From an uncultured Nitrosomonadaceae bacterium (lineage in GTDB: Bacteria; Pseudomonadota; Gammaproteobacteria; Burkholderiales; Nitrosomonadaceae), in assembly GCA_943787405.1 (NCBI GenBank), contig CALSMH010000001.1, forward strand, positions 124,001 through 188,000: 64,000 nt of DNA, read 5' to 3'. This document shows, piece after piece, positions 8,554 through 17,028 of the stretch; position 1 is the first letter of the stretch; the number at the start of each line of letters is the position of its first letter. The notes under the pieces are model-generated. The model was not told the DNA's origin, did no database searches, and saw only the letters and a list, made by a program, of their open reading frames with translations. The position numbers were made by a program, and so were the translations under genes.

Positions 8554-9358
8554 TTCTATTCTCCAAATTTAAATCAGTTGCATATTTTTCTGCGGGATAA
8601 TGAAATGGAACCGGACCATCTACCTCACTATGAATAAATTGATGTACAAAAGGTGAAACCGAGCCTCTCACTTCTGACGGTGTACCATGCGCAGCTATCA
8701 CTCCCTCAGAAATAAAATAAACATAGTCTACAATTTCCAACGACTGATGCACATCATGCGTTACCAAAATTGATGTCATTCCTAACGCATCTGTAAGACG
8801 ACGAATTAGCTTTCCAATGACGCTTAGAGAAATAGGGTCGAGCCCTGCAAATGGTTCGTCGTACATTACAAGCATCGGATCAAGCGCAATTGAGCGAGCC
8901 AAAGCTACCCGCCGAGCCATTCCGCCAGAGAGTTCTGCCGGCATTAAATTATGTGCGCCACGCAAACCAACTGCATGTAACTTCATAAATACAAGGTCAC
9001 GAATCACAGACTCCGGTAAATCAGTATGCTCTCTCATCTGGAATGCTACATTGTCAAATACTGATAAATCAGTAAATAATGCACCAAACTGGAACAACAT
9101 GCTCATTTTCCTACGTAGCGAGAAAAGCTTATCCCTACCTAATTCATGCACTATTTGGTCGTCAACTCTGACGTAACCTGAGGATGGAGATACCACGCCA
9201 CCGATCAAGCGCAATAAAGTAGTCTTGCCACAACCACTGCCACCCATAATAGCTATAACCTTACCGCGAGGCATGGTCATATTTATTCCTTTAAGAATGG
9301 CCCGTTCATCGTAAGAAAAATTTAGATCTTTAATTTCTACTAAAGGATTTGTTGTCAT
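8546..9358 (-). CDS. mlaF: Lipid ABC transporter ATPase MlaF
   Basis: ATPase of the Mla lipid transporter, which maintains outer-membrane lipid asymmetry. Walker A GGSGCGKTTLLRLIGG (about residues 39-54), signature ELSGGMARRVALARSIA and Walker B LVMYDEPFAGLDP are present. The first gene of the minus-strand mla operon. Its upstream region (9359-9506) holds a perfect palindrome and a Fur-box-like site, described separately. Length of 270 residues fits the family. Confidence 0.95.
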   Translation of the reverse strand: MTTNPLVEIKDLNFSYDERAILKGINMTMPRGKVIAIMGGSGCGKTTLLRLIGGVVSPSSGYVRVDDQIVHELGRDKLFSLRRKMSMLFQFGALFTDLSVFDNVAFQMREHTDLPESVIRDLVFMKLHAVGLRGAHNLMPAELSGGMARRVALARSIALDPMLVMYDEPFAGLDPISLSVIGKLIRRLTDALGMTSILVTHDVHQSLEIVDYVYFISEGVIAAHGTPSEVRGSVSPFVHQFIHSEVDGPVPFHYPAEKYATDLNLENRIA

Positions 9359-9411
9359 GGCGCTGTTAAGATTAGCCGTTACTTGGTTTGATAAATTTCA
9401 ATCTAATTAAA

Positions 9412-9426
9412 ATACCTATTAGGTAT
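9412..9426. promoter_or_regulatory. 15-bp perfect inverted repeat upstream of mlaF
   Basis: ATACCTA-T-TAGGTAT is a perfect palindrome with a one-base centre, about 54-68 bases before the mlaF start. On the minus strand a weak sigma-70-like pair, TTGGCC-N17-TTAATT, overlaps it, which would place the palindrome in the spacer. A dimeric repressor site is possible, but no factor is known to me that recognises it. Confidence 0.35.
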
Positions 9427-9479
9427 AGGCCAATAATTAATAGATTTATTGTATATACCAGCCTTAGCTAGGATGCATG

Positions 9480-9498
9480 TTTAATGATAATCATTGTA
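9480..9498. promoter_or_regulatory. Fur-box-like site
   Basis: The 19 bases match the classical E. coli Fur box (GATAATGATAATCATTATC) at 15 positions, with the central palindrome ATGATAATCAT intact. It lies between the stop of the zinc-ribbon gene and the mlaF start, about 122-140 bases upstream of mlaF. It could make the mla operon or a nearby promoter iron-responsive. No Fur gene is in the window, and the distance from mlaF is long, so the assignment is tentative. Confidence 0.4.
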
Positions 9499-9506
9499 CT
9501 AGGGGA

Positions 9507-10277
9507 CTAAGGGTAAAGCAAAATTACCCGGTACCCAGCTGCATTCAAATTACCGCTATCAATTTTCAACATTACACTAATCTCTTTATCGGGCCCAATG
9601 ACATCCGAAAGGTAGTCATTTTTCTCAAGATACTCCCCTGGCGAGAAAATACGGCTTGCAAGAGGCTTGTCCTTAGTATCAGTAAGCGTGAGTTCAAGAG
9701 AAGGGAATAGTTGAGGAAAGGTTGCTTGATTACGTATCATTACTATTAACGTAGCGACACCTTCTTGCGCTGCCTCCTTCTGCATATCAGATGATTCAAT
9801 ACTCAATAATTCTGTTTGTTGCGATATTGGTATTTTACAACTCAAAATCTCACAATATTGCTCCAGGTACGGCCTAGTTGAAGGTAAAAATAGAGAAAGC
9901 TCTGCACGATATAAATAAATGGCTTGCCCGACAAGGGTAACCAAAATGCATATATTAATAAGCCCCCATACACGCGAGACCCTAGGTGACTTAATAGCAT
10001 CAAAAGTGTAAGAATCCTGCCCCCCTGCCTTTGTCGCATCCGATACCTCTGTAGCTAGCACTTCATTTTGAGTGTCTCTTTTTACTTCCTTGTTTTCAAT
10101 TGATAACTCTATGGAGTTATCAATACCTACTTTCTCCTGCACCGTAGCCAGATCAGAAAAGCTATTAAAGATCTGTAAACAACTCCCACAACGGACATTA
10201 CCCTCTTGCGCCTGCAAATGCTGCGGGGTCACTTTAAAAACAGAAGTGCAATTAGGACAGCGAGTTACCAGCGCCAT
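9507..10277 (-). CDS. Zinc-ribbon/DUF3426 membrane protein
   Basis: A 256-residue protein of a type commonly found next to prmA in betaproteobacteria. The N-terminus is an MJ0042-type zinc ribbon with cysteine pairs CPNC (8-11) and CGSC (28-31). A spacer of about 70 residues leads to one membrane helix (VWGLINICILVTLVGQAIYLY, about 105-125), and the rest is a DUF3426 domain likely outside the membrane. Function is not established. It lies 20 bases downstream of prmA, so they are probably co-transcribed. Confidence 0.85.
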   Translation of the reverse strand: MALVTRCPNCTSVFKVTPQHLQAQEGNVRCGSCLQIFNSFSDLATVQEKVGIDNSIELSIENKEVKRDTQNEVLATEVSDATKAGGQDSYTFDAIKSPRVSRVWGLINICILVTLVGQAIYLYRAELSLFLPSTRPYLEQYCEILSCKIPISQQTELLSIESSDMQKEAAQEGVATLIVMIRNQATFPQLFPSLELTLTDTKDKPLASRIFSPGEYLEKNDYLSDVIGPDKEISVMLKIDSGNLNAAGYRVILLYP

Positions 10278-10297
10278 ATATTAATATTCCAATATTT

Positions 10298-11215
10298 TTA
10301 TTTTCTTATTCCTATCAATAATGCCCAGCCCGCTTGTTCTCTTACAAGATGCATCTTGAACCATTGCTGATAGACCTGCTCAACCTCTTTTACCTGCTCC
10401 ATTAGTATGCCAGAAAGTACAATACGCCCATTTATTTTACTAGTACGCATCAGTAAGGGAGCAAGCATAATTAGAGGATTAGCAAGTATATTCGCAACAA
10501 CTATATCAGCCCACCCATCCATTGTCTGATCCGCCTTAGCCATATAATCAACCGAATAAAACTCTGCTTTATTTTGATCACATAGATTTTGTCCCGCGTT
10601 CTTAATACTTGACTCAACCGCATGAGGATCTATATCAACTCCAACTATATGATCGGCTCCCAGTTTTAATGCTGCGATAGCTAATATGCCGGATCCGCAA
10701 CCGTAATCAAGCACTTGTTCTCCACCCTGTAAATTTTCATCAAGCCATGCAAGACATAGCTTAGTAGTTGGGTGGCTGCCAGTACCAAAAGCTAGCCCTG
10801 GATCAAGTATAAGATTAGTGGCTGTAGGGTCAGGTATTTGATGCCAACTAGGAACTATCCATAGTCTTGACGATATTCTAATGGGCTCAAATTGTGACTG
10901 TGTGAGACGTACCCAATCCTGATCTTCAATTTTCTTAACCCTGTAGACGGGCAAACAAGGCAATTGCGTATTCTGTACTACAGTTTGCATAATCACCGTC
11001 ACGTCAACAGTTTCTTCAAAGAGAGCGGTTATCTCTACGTTAAGCCAGGCTGTTTCTGACGTGCCATCAAACTGCTCAAATAATGGCTGCTCATGCTGCG
11101 TTCCTGCATCCGCATCGTGAGTATCTACTGACAAAGCACCTAATTCAATTAATAAATTATTCAGCTCCTCAGTATAAGCAAAGGTAGTTTCAATGATGAG
11201 CGCCGTCCAAAACAT
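10298..11215 (-). CDS. prmA: Ribosomal protein L11 methyltransferase PrmA
   Basis: S-adenosylmethionine-dependent enzyme that trimethylates ribosomal protein L11. The N-terminal L11-binding domain (about residues 1-60) is followed by the catalytic domain: ILDPGLAFGTGSHPTTKLCL, SAM-binding motif I VLDYGCGSGILAIAALKLGA, and motif IV VANILANPL. The 305-residue length is close to the family norm of about 295. It is downstream of accC with 116 bases between, which could hold a promoter. The accB-accC-prmA order is common in this class. Confidence 0.96.
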   Translation of the reverse strand: MFWTALIIETTFAYTEELNNLLIELGALSVDTHDADAGTQHEQPLFEQFDGTSETAWLNVEITALFEETVDVTVIMQTVVQNTQLPCLPVYRVKKIEDQDWVRLTQSQFEPIRISSRLWIVPSWHQIPDPTATNLILDPGLAFGTGSHPTTKLCLAWLDENLQGGEQVLDYGCGSGILAIAALKLGADHIVGVDIDPHAVESSIKNAGQNLCDQNKAEFYSVDYMAKADQTMDGWADIVVANILANPLIMLAPLLMRTSKINGRIVLSGILMEQVKEVEQVYQQWFKMHLVREQAGWALLIGIRK

Positions 11216-11331
11216 ACTAAAGTATGGGTAAATTAAGTTTAACTAAACCATACTTACTTAACATATTTTTTATTGCGTTTATTTTGTTTGTAACAGCATG
11301 CCAGATGGTAAATTACAAACATGATGATTTA

Positions 11332-12687
11332 TTACCCTTGCTTGTTGTGCTGAACCAACAATTGCTCAAGATAGTGAATGGTAATCCCGCCATGTAAAAA
11401 TCCCGCATCATGCAATAACTCAAGATGTAATGGAATATTAGTCTTAATCCCTTCAACCACCATTTCTGATAATGCAATCCGCATACGTGCTATCGCCTGA
11501 TCTCGATTCTCACCATAAGCAATTACTTTTCCTATTAAAGAATCATAATAAGGCGGTACCGTATAATTATGATAAACATGAGAATCAACCCTTATACCAG
11601 GGCCGCCTGGAGCATGATACCGAGTAATCTGGCCGGCAGAAGGGGTAAGCTTATAAGGATCTTCAGCATTAATTCGACACTCTATCGCATGCCCTTTAGG
11701 CTGTATATCTTTCTGACGAATATTTAGTTTCTCACCAGCTGCAACACGAATTTGTTGTTGTACCAAATCAATCCCGGTAACCCCTTCGGTAATAGTGTGC
11801 TCTACCTGCAGGCGCGTATTCATTTCAATAAAATAATATTCTTTATTTTCGTATAAAAATTCAAAAGTACCTACGCCACGGTACCCAATACGACGACATG
11901 CATCTACACAACGAGAGCCTATTTTGTCTCTCATTCTAGAATTAAGTTCAAGCGCTGGTGCTTCCTCAATAATTTTCTGATTACGCCTCTGTACCGAACA
12001 ATCTCTTTCTCCTAAATAAATGGCATTTTTATGTTCATCAACTAGCACCTGGAACTCAATATGCCGAGGATTTTCCATAAATTTTTCTGCATATAGCATG
12101 GGATTGCCAAAAGCTGCCTGCGCTTCATTTCGGGTCACAATTACTGCATTAGATAATGCAGCTTCTGTATGCACCACCCGCATTCCACGTCCGCCCCCTC
12201 CACCAGACGCTTTAATGATTATTGGATAACCAATGGCACGAGCTATTTCTTTTATTTCCTCAGGGGACTCAGGCAAGGCGCCATCGGAACCAGGAACACA
12301 GGGCACTCTGGCGTCTCTCATGGCATTCTTAGCATTAACCTTATCACCCATAAGCCGAATAGTTTCAGGACGGGGGCCAATGAATACAAAGCCGCTCTTT
12401 TCTACCCGTTCAGCAAAATCAGCGTTCTCTGCAAGGAACCCGTACCCAGGGTGAATTGCTGCAGAATCTGTTACTTCTGCTGCGCTTATAATTGCAGGAA
12501 TATTAAGATAACTTAGGTTAGATGGTGCTGGCCCAATACAAACTGACTCATCAGCTAGTTTTACATATTTTGCTTCAGCATCTGCCTCAGAATGTACCGC
12601 AACTGTTTTAATGCCCATCTCCCGACAGGCACGCTGAATTCGCAAAGCAATCTCACCTCGATTGGCTATAAGTATTTTTTCAAACAT
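11332..12687 (-). CDS. accC: Acetyl-CoA carboxylase, biotin carboxylase subunit
   Basis: Catalyses ATP-dependent carboxylation of biotin on AccB, the first half-reaction of fatty acid synthesis. The 451-residue protein starts with the family hallmark [20 protein letters not shown], has the glycine-rich ATP-grasp loop [14 protein letters not shown], and the catalytic region [20 protein letters not shown]. It follows accB on the same strand, with 87 bases between, so the two likely form an operon. There is no sign of truncation. Confidence 0.98.
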   Translation of the reverse strand: MFEKILIANRGEIALRIQRACREMGIKTVAVHSEADAEAKYVKLADESVCIGPAPSNLSYLNIPAIISAAEVTDSAAIHPGYGFLAENADFAERVEKSGFVFIGPRPETIRLMGDKVNAKNAMRDARVPCVPGSDGALPESPEEIKEIARAIGYPIIIKASGGGGGRGMRVVHTEAALSNAVIVTRNEAQAAFGNPMLYAEKFMENPRHIEFQVLVDEHKNAIYLGERDCSVQRRNQKIIEEAPALELNSRMRDKIGSRCVDACRRIGYRGVGTFEFLYENKEYYFIEMNTRLQVEHTITEGVTGIDLVQQQIRVAAGEKLNIRQKDIQPKGHAIECRINAEDPYKLTPSAGQITRYHAPGGPGIRVDSHVYHNYTVPPYYDSLIGKVIAYGENRDQAIARMRIALSEMVVEGIKTNIPLHLELLHDAGFLHGGITIHYLEQLLVQHNKQG

Positions 12688-12774
12688 ATTTGTCTAGGTA
12701 GGTCCTATTCTGAATGACGAGGGCACAAGTTGCCTTTTAACCAAACAACCCTCAAGGGAGTGATCAAGTAAACA

Positions 12775-13218
12775 TTATTCAATAATGAATAATGCCTCTC
12801 CGTATTCAACCGGTTGGCCATTCTCAATTAAAATTGCTTTGATAATGCCAGCCTTATCAGCCTCAATTTCGTTAAGAAGCTTCATCGCCTCAATAATACA
12901 CAAAGTTTCTCCCGCCTTAACTGTTTGCCCCACTTTTACAAATGGATCGCTCCCAGGTGAAGACGTGCGATAAAAAGTTCCGACCATAGGGGAGTTAACC
13001 ACATGTCCGGCCGGTAGCTCCTCCTCAACTTTGCCTAAACTCTTTGCTTCTGGTACCGAGATCACAGCTGGTGCTGCAACTGTCGGCACAGCATGGGCGG
13101 GTATTCCAGTTCCTGACTTACTGATACGAACCCTTTCCTCTCCTTCCGTTATTTCTAACTCGGAGATACTTGAGTCCTCAACTAAATCAATTAATTTTTT
13201 AAGCTTTCTTAAATCCAA
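12775..13218 (-). CDS. accB: Acetyl-CoA carboxylase biotin carboxyl carrier protein
   Basis: Biotin carrier of acetyl-CoA carboxylase. The C-terminal biotinyl domain carries the attachment motif [12 protein letters not shown] with the target lysine; the N-terminal part is a short helical region ([16 protein letters not shown]) and a Pro/Ala-rich linker with [15 protein letters not shown]. The length of 147 residues is usual. First gene of the accB-accC pair; 156 bases separate it from aroQ upstream. Confidence 0.97.
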   Translation of the reverse strand: MDLRKLKKLIDLVEDSSISELEITEGEERVRISKSGTGIPAHAVPTVAAPAVISVPEAKSLGKVEEELPAGHVVNSPMVGTFYRTSSPGSDPFVKVGQTVKAGETLCIIEAMKLLNEIEADKAGIIKAILIENGQPVEYGEALFIIE

Positions 13219-13374
13219 AATAGCCCTCCCGGGGCAATGCTCTATTTATGGCACTTAACTCGAAACATACTTTTATTCTTTTAACTCGGCGTAATTTTCA
13301 TGTTAGCTTCAATATCGCCCTATTCAACCTTATGAGACAGATGTTTTTATTTCAATAAATACCTAGGGCCTAAA

Positions 13375-13830
13375 TTAGCAATTACATATTGCATACTTAA
13401 GTGCCAAGTAATAACTTCTAGCACCCAAGCCACTAATAACACCTAGTGCAAGAGAAGAAAAATATGATTCCCGACGAAATGTTTCACGTGCAAAAATATT
13501 TGTAAGATGAACCTCAATAAATGGCAGGCGCGCTGCCGACAAAGCGTCACGCAAGGCAATACTTGTGTGTGTAAATGCAGCAGGATTAATGATGATAAAG
13601 TCAGTTTCATCCTCCATAGCCTGCTGAATACGACTTATTAAGTCTGCTTCACTATTACTCTGGAAACTAACTAGACTAACGTTGGCTTTTGTCGCCAACT
13701 TACTTAAATTTCCGTTAATTTCTTCTAAAGTTTCACTTCCATACACGTCCGGCTCTCGACTGCCCAAAAGGTTAAGGTTGGGCCCGTGCAAGATTAAAAT
13801 ATTTTTTGCTACTAGCTTTCCTGACGTCAT
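13375..13830 (-). CDS. aroQ: 3-dehydroquinate dehydratase, type II
   Basis: Third step of the shikimate pathway, removing water from 3-dehydroquinate. The type II signatures are present: [19 protein letters not shown] near the N-terminus with the catalytic Tyr, [17 protein letters not shown], and [18 protein letters not shown]. The 151-residue length fits the family. The aroQ-accB-accC order is common in proteobacteria. A sequence resembling a parS site at 14 of 16 bases falls in this gene but is explained by the conserved ARETFR coding motif. Confidence 0.96.
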   Translation of the reverse strand: MTSGKLVAKNILILHGPNLNLLGSREPDVYGSETLEEINGNLSKLATKANVSLVSFQSNSEADLISRIQQAMEDETDFIIINPAAFTHTSIALRDALSAARLPFIEVHLTNIFARETFRRESYFSSLALGVISGLGARSYYLALKYAICNC

Positions 13831-13858
13831 TTAACAATTCTGCCGTATTTTTAGCAGC

Positions 13859-13892
13859 TTGTCTACACGTTTAACGATTTTAACCGAAATTA
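13859..13892 (+). repeat. Direct repeat copy 1 (34 bases)
   Basis: First copy of the element that begins TTGTCTACACG. It lies 29 bases upstream of the aroQ start, so it could be in the aroQ promoter region. It differs from copy 2 at about five of 34 positions. Confidence 0.6.
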
Positions 13893-13982
13893 AGAAAATT
13901 TATATAAGGCACATAGATCTAAAAAAACTTATATCTAAAATATAAATTATTATTTACATGCAACACACCATATAATACGAAA

Positions 13983-14016
13983 TTGTCTACATGTTTAATA
14001 ATTTTAGCCGAACTTA
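13983..14016 (+). repeat. Direct repeat copy 2 (34 bases)
   Basis: Second copy, beginning TTGTCTACATG, about 205 bases upstream of tRNA-Thr. The high identity in otherwise unrelated AT-rich sequence suggests a local duplication or a pair of protein sites. Confidence 0.6.
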
Positions 14017-14178
14017 TGGACGACTAAGCAAAAACACCACATAATACAATTTAAATGTAAAGAGCTGCCGTTATATTTATATAATATATATTTACAATCG
14101 TTATAGAGCATATTTACTTTGAATACAATTTGAGCTCATGCCGAGTATTCAGCTCCGCCTAGTTATACTAGTTTCAAT

Positions 14179-14207
14179 TTGCCGTCTACATACCAAACCT
14201 CTATAAT
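14179..14207 (+). promoter_or_regulatory. Sigma-70 promoter for tRNA-Thr
   Basis: TTGCCG, exactly 17 bases, then a perfect TATAAT. Transcription would begin at about 14214, seven bases before the mature tRNA 5' end. This is the clearest consensus promoter in the window. Confidence 0.75.
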
Positions 14208-14220
14208 CTTTAGTCTTCTT

Positions 14221-14296
14221 GCTGTTGTAGCTCAGTTGGTAGAGCAACTGATTCGTAATCAGTAGGCCGGAGGTTCGATCCCCCCCAACAGCACCA
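14221..14296 (+). tRNA. tRNA-Thr (anticodon CGT)
   Basis: A full cloverleaf can be folded by hand. The acceptor stem GCTGTTG/CAACAGC is perfect; the D stem is GCTC/GAGC; the anticodon stem ACTGA/TCAGT encloses loop TTCGTAA with anticodon CGT (reads ACG). The variable loop has five bases, the T loop is TTCGATC, and CCA is encoded. The T stem GGAGG/CCCCC carries one A-C mismatch at its middle pair, unusual for a functional tRNA. Confidence 0.95.
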
Positions 14297-14471
14297 TTCA
14301 AGTTACAGCTTTATAGACCGTGTACCACAGCCTATATACTGGAAAAAGCCTCGGCCGGACCTGAAATACCATTAGGCATGGATAAGAACTCTAGTGCGAC
14401 CCAAAGCTTTAAAATAAAAAAGCTATTAACATCAATAATTTAGCATAATATTATCTTTAGAAGGAAGCAAA

Positions 14472-15011
14472 ATGAGCGTGACGGAACACACAGATAAAGT
14501 TAAGACCGGTGAATTACGACCACTCCCGCGCTGGATTTTCATGAGCCGCTGGTTGCAAGCGCCACTCTATATTGGCCTAATTGGCGCACAAGGGCTTTAT
14601 GTCTGGGAGTTCTGGCGCGAACTTGTACATCTATTTGAACAAATGGTGATAAGTGACATAACTGAAGTTGAGTTAATGCTAATCGTGCTGGGACTAATAG
14701 ATGTAGTAATGATTTCCAATCTGTTAGTAATGGTCATTGTCGGCGGCTGGGAAACATTTGTATCCAAACTTGCACTTGAAAATCATCCAGACCAGCCAGA
14801 ATGGTTATCTCACGTGAATGCTGGCGTCTTAAAAGTTAAGCTCGCTACTGCAATTATTGGAATTTCTTCCATACATTTATTAAAAACCTTTATTAATGCT
14901 GAGCAATACGATACCAAATTATTGCTATGGCAAACTCTCATACATCTGACTTTTGTTGTGTCTGCGCTTGCTATCGCATATACCGAACGAATTATGAAGG
15001 ACGTACATTAG
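14472..15011 (+). CDS. YqhA/UPF0114 family membrane protein
   Basis: A 179-residue inner membrane protein with three or four hydrophobic segments (about 28-48, 62-90, 118-138, 150-172). The YqhA family pattern is visible: FMSRWLQAPLYIGLIGAQ, then LIDVVMISNLLVMVIVGGWETFVSKL. Biochemical function of this family is not established. AGAAGGAAGC precedes the ATG as a good ribosome site. It sits alone between tRNA-Thr and an MFS gene on the same strand. Confidence 0.85.
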   Translation: MSVTEHTDKVKTGELRPLPRWIFMSRWLQAPLYIGLIGAQGLYVWEFWRELVHLFEQMVISDITEVELMLIVLGLIDVVMISNLLVMVIVGGWETFVSKLALENHPDQPEWLSHVNAGVLKVKLATAIIGISSIHLLKTFINAEQYDTKLLLWQTLIHLTFVVSALAIAYTERIMKDVH

Positions 15012-15061
15012 TTCAGGAAATCTTTATCGTAATAAATACAATAGAGCACCTTAATTAGCTA

Positions 15062-16366
15062 GTGGCCTCAAAAGACAAACCTACTTATCTTGCCGCAAAT
15101 GTGAACAGACGAGAAGTCTGGTCTTGGGCAATGTTTGATTTTGCGAACTCTGGATATACTACTGTTGTTATTACAACAATATTTAATGCTTATTTTGTAA
15201 GCATGGTGGCTCGAAACCAGGATTGGGGGACATTTGCCTGGACAGCTACGCTTGCAGTTTCATATGCCCTCATTATTATAACTGCACCAATTATAGGTAT
15301 ATATGCAGATGCCTACGCTGCTAAAAAACGCCTGCTGTTCTTCGCTTCTATAGGCTGTATATTTTTTACTTTATTACTTTCCTTTGTAGGCCCAGGAGAC
15401 TTATGGCTGGCTATATTTCTTGTAATTCTTGCTAATTTCTTCTTTGGTACCGGTGAAAATCTAATTGCCGCCTTTCTACCCGAAATTGCGAAAAATAATT
15501 CCCTTGGGAAAATATCGGGCTTGGGTTGGAGCCTTGGGTATATTGGCGGCATAGTAAGTTTAGGCTGCTCATTTGCTTATGTGCTTTGGGCACAAGAGCA
15601 AGGACAACAGTCTGAGCAATTTATACCCGTAACCCTGCTAATAACCGCTTCATTATTTGCTATTTCCTGTATCCCGACATTTCTTTATTTAAAAGAGCGG
15701 GCACAACCACAACCACTTTTACACGGCCATAATGTAGTAAAAGAGGTACTTTCTAGACTAAGTAATACCATTAAACAATTACGTAATTTCCATGATTTAA
15801 CGCGCTTTCTGACTTGCCTAATATTTTATCAAGCAGGCATCCAGACCATAGTCGTGATCGCAGCAATTTATGCGCAGCAAGTAATGGGTTTTACTCATAA
15901 CGATACTATTCTGCTTGTAGTTATAGTAAATGTTACCGCAGCAGTAGGAGCACTCGTATTTGGCATTATTCAGGATAAAATTGGTCATATCCCAACTATT
16001 GCACTAACTCTTATTGGTTGGATAATAATGGTCTTACTAGCTTGGGGAGCACAAGACCATACTATGTTCTGGTTTGCTGCTAACATCGCCGGATTATGTT
16101 TAGGTGCATCGCAGTCTGCGGGTCGTGCGTTAGTCGCATATTTTAGCCCTATACCACGCCGCGCAGAGTTCTTTGGGCTTTGGGGGCTAGCAGTTAAACT
16201 TTCTTCGATAATTGGACCCATAACATATGGGCTGATAAGCTGGATCTCCCACGGAGATCATCGTCTTGCAATGCTAATAACTGGAAGTTATTTCATTATC
16301 GGCCTATTTATATTAATGAGTATAAATGTAAAAAGGGGCCGACAGGCCGCGTTAAATAGCCAATAG
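15062..16366 (+). CDS. MFS transporter, UMF1/Atg22-like
   Basis: A 434-residue carrier with about 12 membrane segments. The N-terminus REVWSWAMFDFANSGYTTVVITTIFNAYF is characteristic of the UMF1/Atg22-like MFS group, some of which export amino acids or nucleosides. The first loop carries IGIYADAYAAKKRLLF, the variant MFS A-motif. GTG start at 15062. It is 50 bases after the YqhA gene and may be co-transcribed with it. Substrate unknown. It is convergent with the His-rich gene. Confidence 0.88.
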   Translation: MASKDKPTYLAANVNRREVWSWAMFDFANSGYTTVVITTIFNAYFVSMVARNQDWGTFAWTATLAVSYALIIITAPIIGIYADAYAAKKRLLFFASIGCIFFTLLLSFVGPGDLWLAIFLVILANFFFGTGENLIAAFLPEIAKNNSLGKISGLGWSLGYIGGIVSLGCSFAYVLWAQEQGQQSEQFIPVTLLITASLFAISCIPTFLYLKERAQPQPLLHGHNVVKEVLSRLSNTIKQLRNFHDLTRFLTCLIFYQAGIQTIVVIAAIYAQQVMGFTHNDTILLVVIVNVTAAVGALVFGIIQDKIGHIPTIALTLIGWIIMVLLAWGAQDHTMFWFAANIAGLCLGASQSAGRALVAYFSPIPRRAEFFGLWGLAVKLSSIIGPITYGLISWISHGDHRLAMLITGSYFIIGLFILMSINVKRGRQAALNSQ

Positions 16367-16418
16367 ATTCTTTAATACAATGTCTGATTAATGAATCCTA
16401 GCCAGTTGCGGCATTTAT

Positions 16419-16982
16419 TTAGTGGCCCCCGTGGTCACCACCATGTTTTTCCATTTTATGATGGCCGCTATGATCATCACCACTTTTTTCCATTTTATGA
16501 TGATCACCGTGACTATTACTGTGCTGATCGTGAGAGTCAGCATGACCATCTGACTCTTTCTTTGGTTGCTTGTTTTTATCTGCCGGCTTTAGTGGAGTAA
16601 AACGAGCTGCCTGCGCCTCCTGCTCAGGTAGCTTAACAAAAACCATAACCATAGTTTCAGGAGTAACTATAAAATCACCCCTCCCCTTAAATGAATTATC
16701 ACCTTCAGGTTGTAATTTAACTGTTGTTTTAGTTTTTCCAGTTTGTATAGTAGCTTTACCTATCCCCCCTTCAATACTAATTTTAGCGTTTGCATGATCT
16801 GTTATATATAGAACTATCTCCTTATCCTTGGTTATAATTTCCATATGATAAGGACCGGCCATACGCATTTGCCCTCCATGAGGGGCATCAACCGTATCAA
16901 AATACTCGTCAGTATGAGACCAGGCCAAGGATGAAAACATCAATAAAATGAACGGTAGAATAAAAACTCTTGATTTATTCAT
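16419..16982 (-). CDS. Exported His-rich protein at the end of the amo/cop cluster
   Basis: A 187-residue protein with a signal peptide (MNKSRVFILPFILLMFSSLAWS), a compact middle domain (about 25-130, with HGGQMRMAGPYHMEI and VLYITDHANAKI) and a low-complexity tail of about 50 residues rich in His, Asp and Gly with two HHKMEK units. The DNA is correspondingly repetitive. Such tails bind Cu, Ni or Zn. It is the last gene after copD (46 bases between), so storage or delivery of periplasmic copper for ammonia monooxygenase is a reasonable inference. I do not recognise a named family for the middle domain. Confidence 0.85.
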   Translation of the reverse strand: MNKSRVFILPFILLMFSSLAWSHTDEYFDTVDAPHGGQMRMAGPYHMEIITKDKEIVLYITDHANAKISIEGGIGKATIQTGKTKTTVKLQPEGDNSFKGRGDFIVTPETMVMVFVKLPEQEAQAARFTPLKPADKNKQPKKESDGHADSHDQHSNSHGDHHKMEKSGDDHSGHHKMEKHGGDHGGH

Positions 16983-17028
16983 TCTTTTCTCCTAAACAAT
17001 TGAATCGAATATAAGTCTGTACGTATAC

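Larger units (their letters stand above)
13831..14178. other. AT-rich intergenic region with a diverged direct repeat
   Basis: No gene seen. Two copies of a 34-base element begin at 13859 and 13983 (124 bases apart) and differ at about five positions; both start TTGTCTACA and carry TTTTA-CCGAA. Similar phrases (CATATAATAC and CACATAATAC) occur after each copy. The motif GTCTACA recurs at 14184 in the tRNA promoter. The origin and role of the duplication are unknown. Confidence 0.6.

Noticed and set aside
9477-9710. Plus-strand open frame starting near the Fur-like site
   Set aside because: Lies antisense to the zinc-ribbon/DUF3426 gene and resembles no known protein.
13480-13495. A third parS-like site (TGTTTCACGTGCAAAA, 14 of 16) inside aroQ
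   Set aside because: The bases encode the conserved AroQ motif ARETFR, so the resemblance is explained by coding constraint. ParB binding data could revive it.
16391-16600. Plus-strand open frame rich in His, Asp and Tyr
   Set aside because: It is the antisense of the His-rich repeat tail of the exported protein at 16419-16982.
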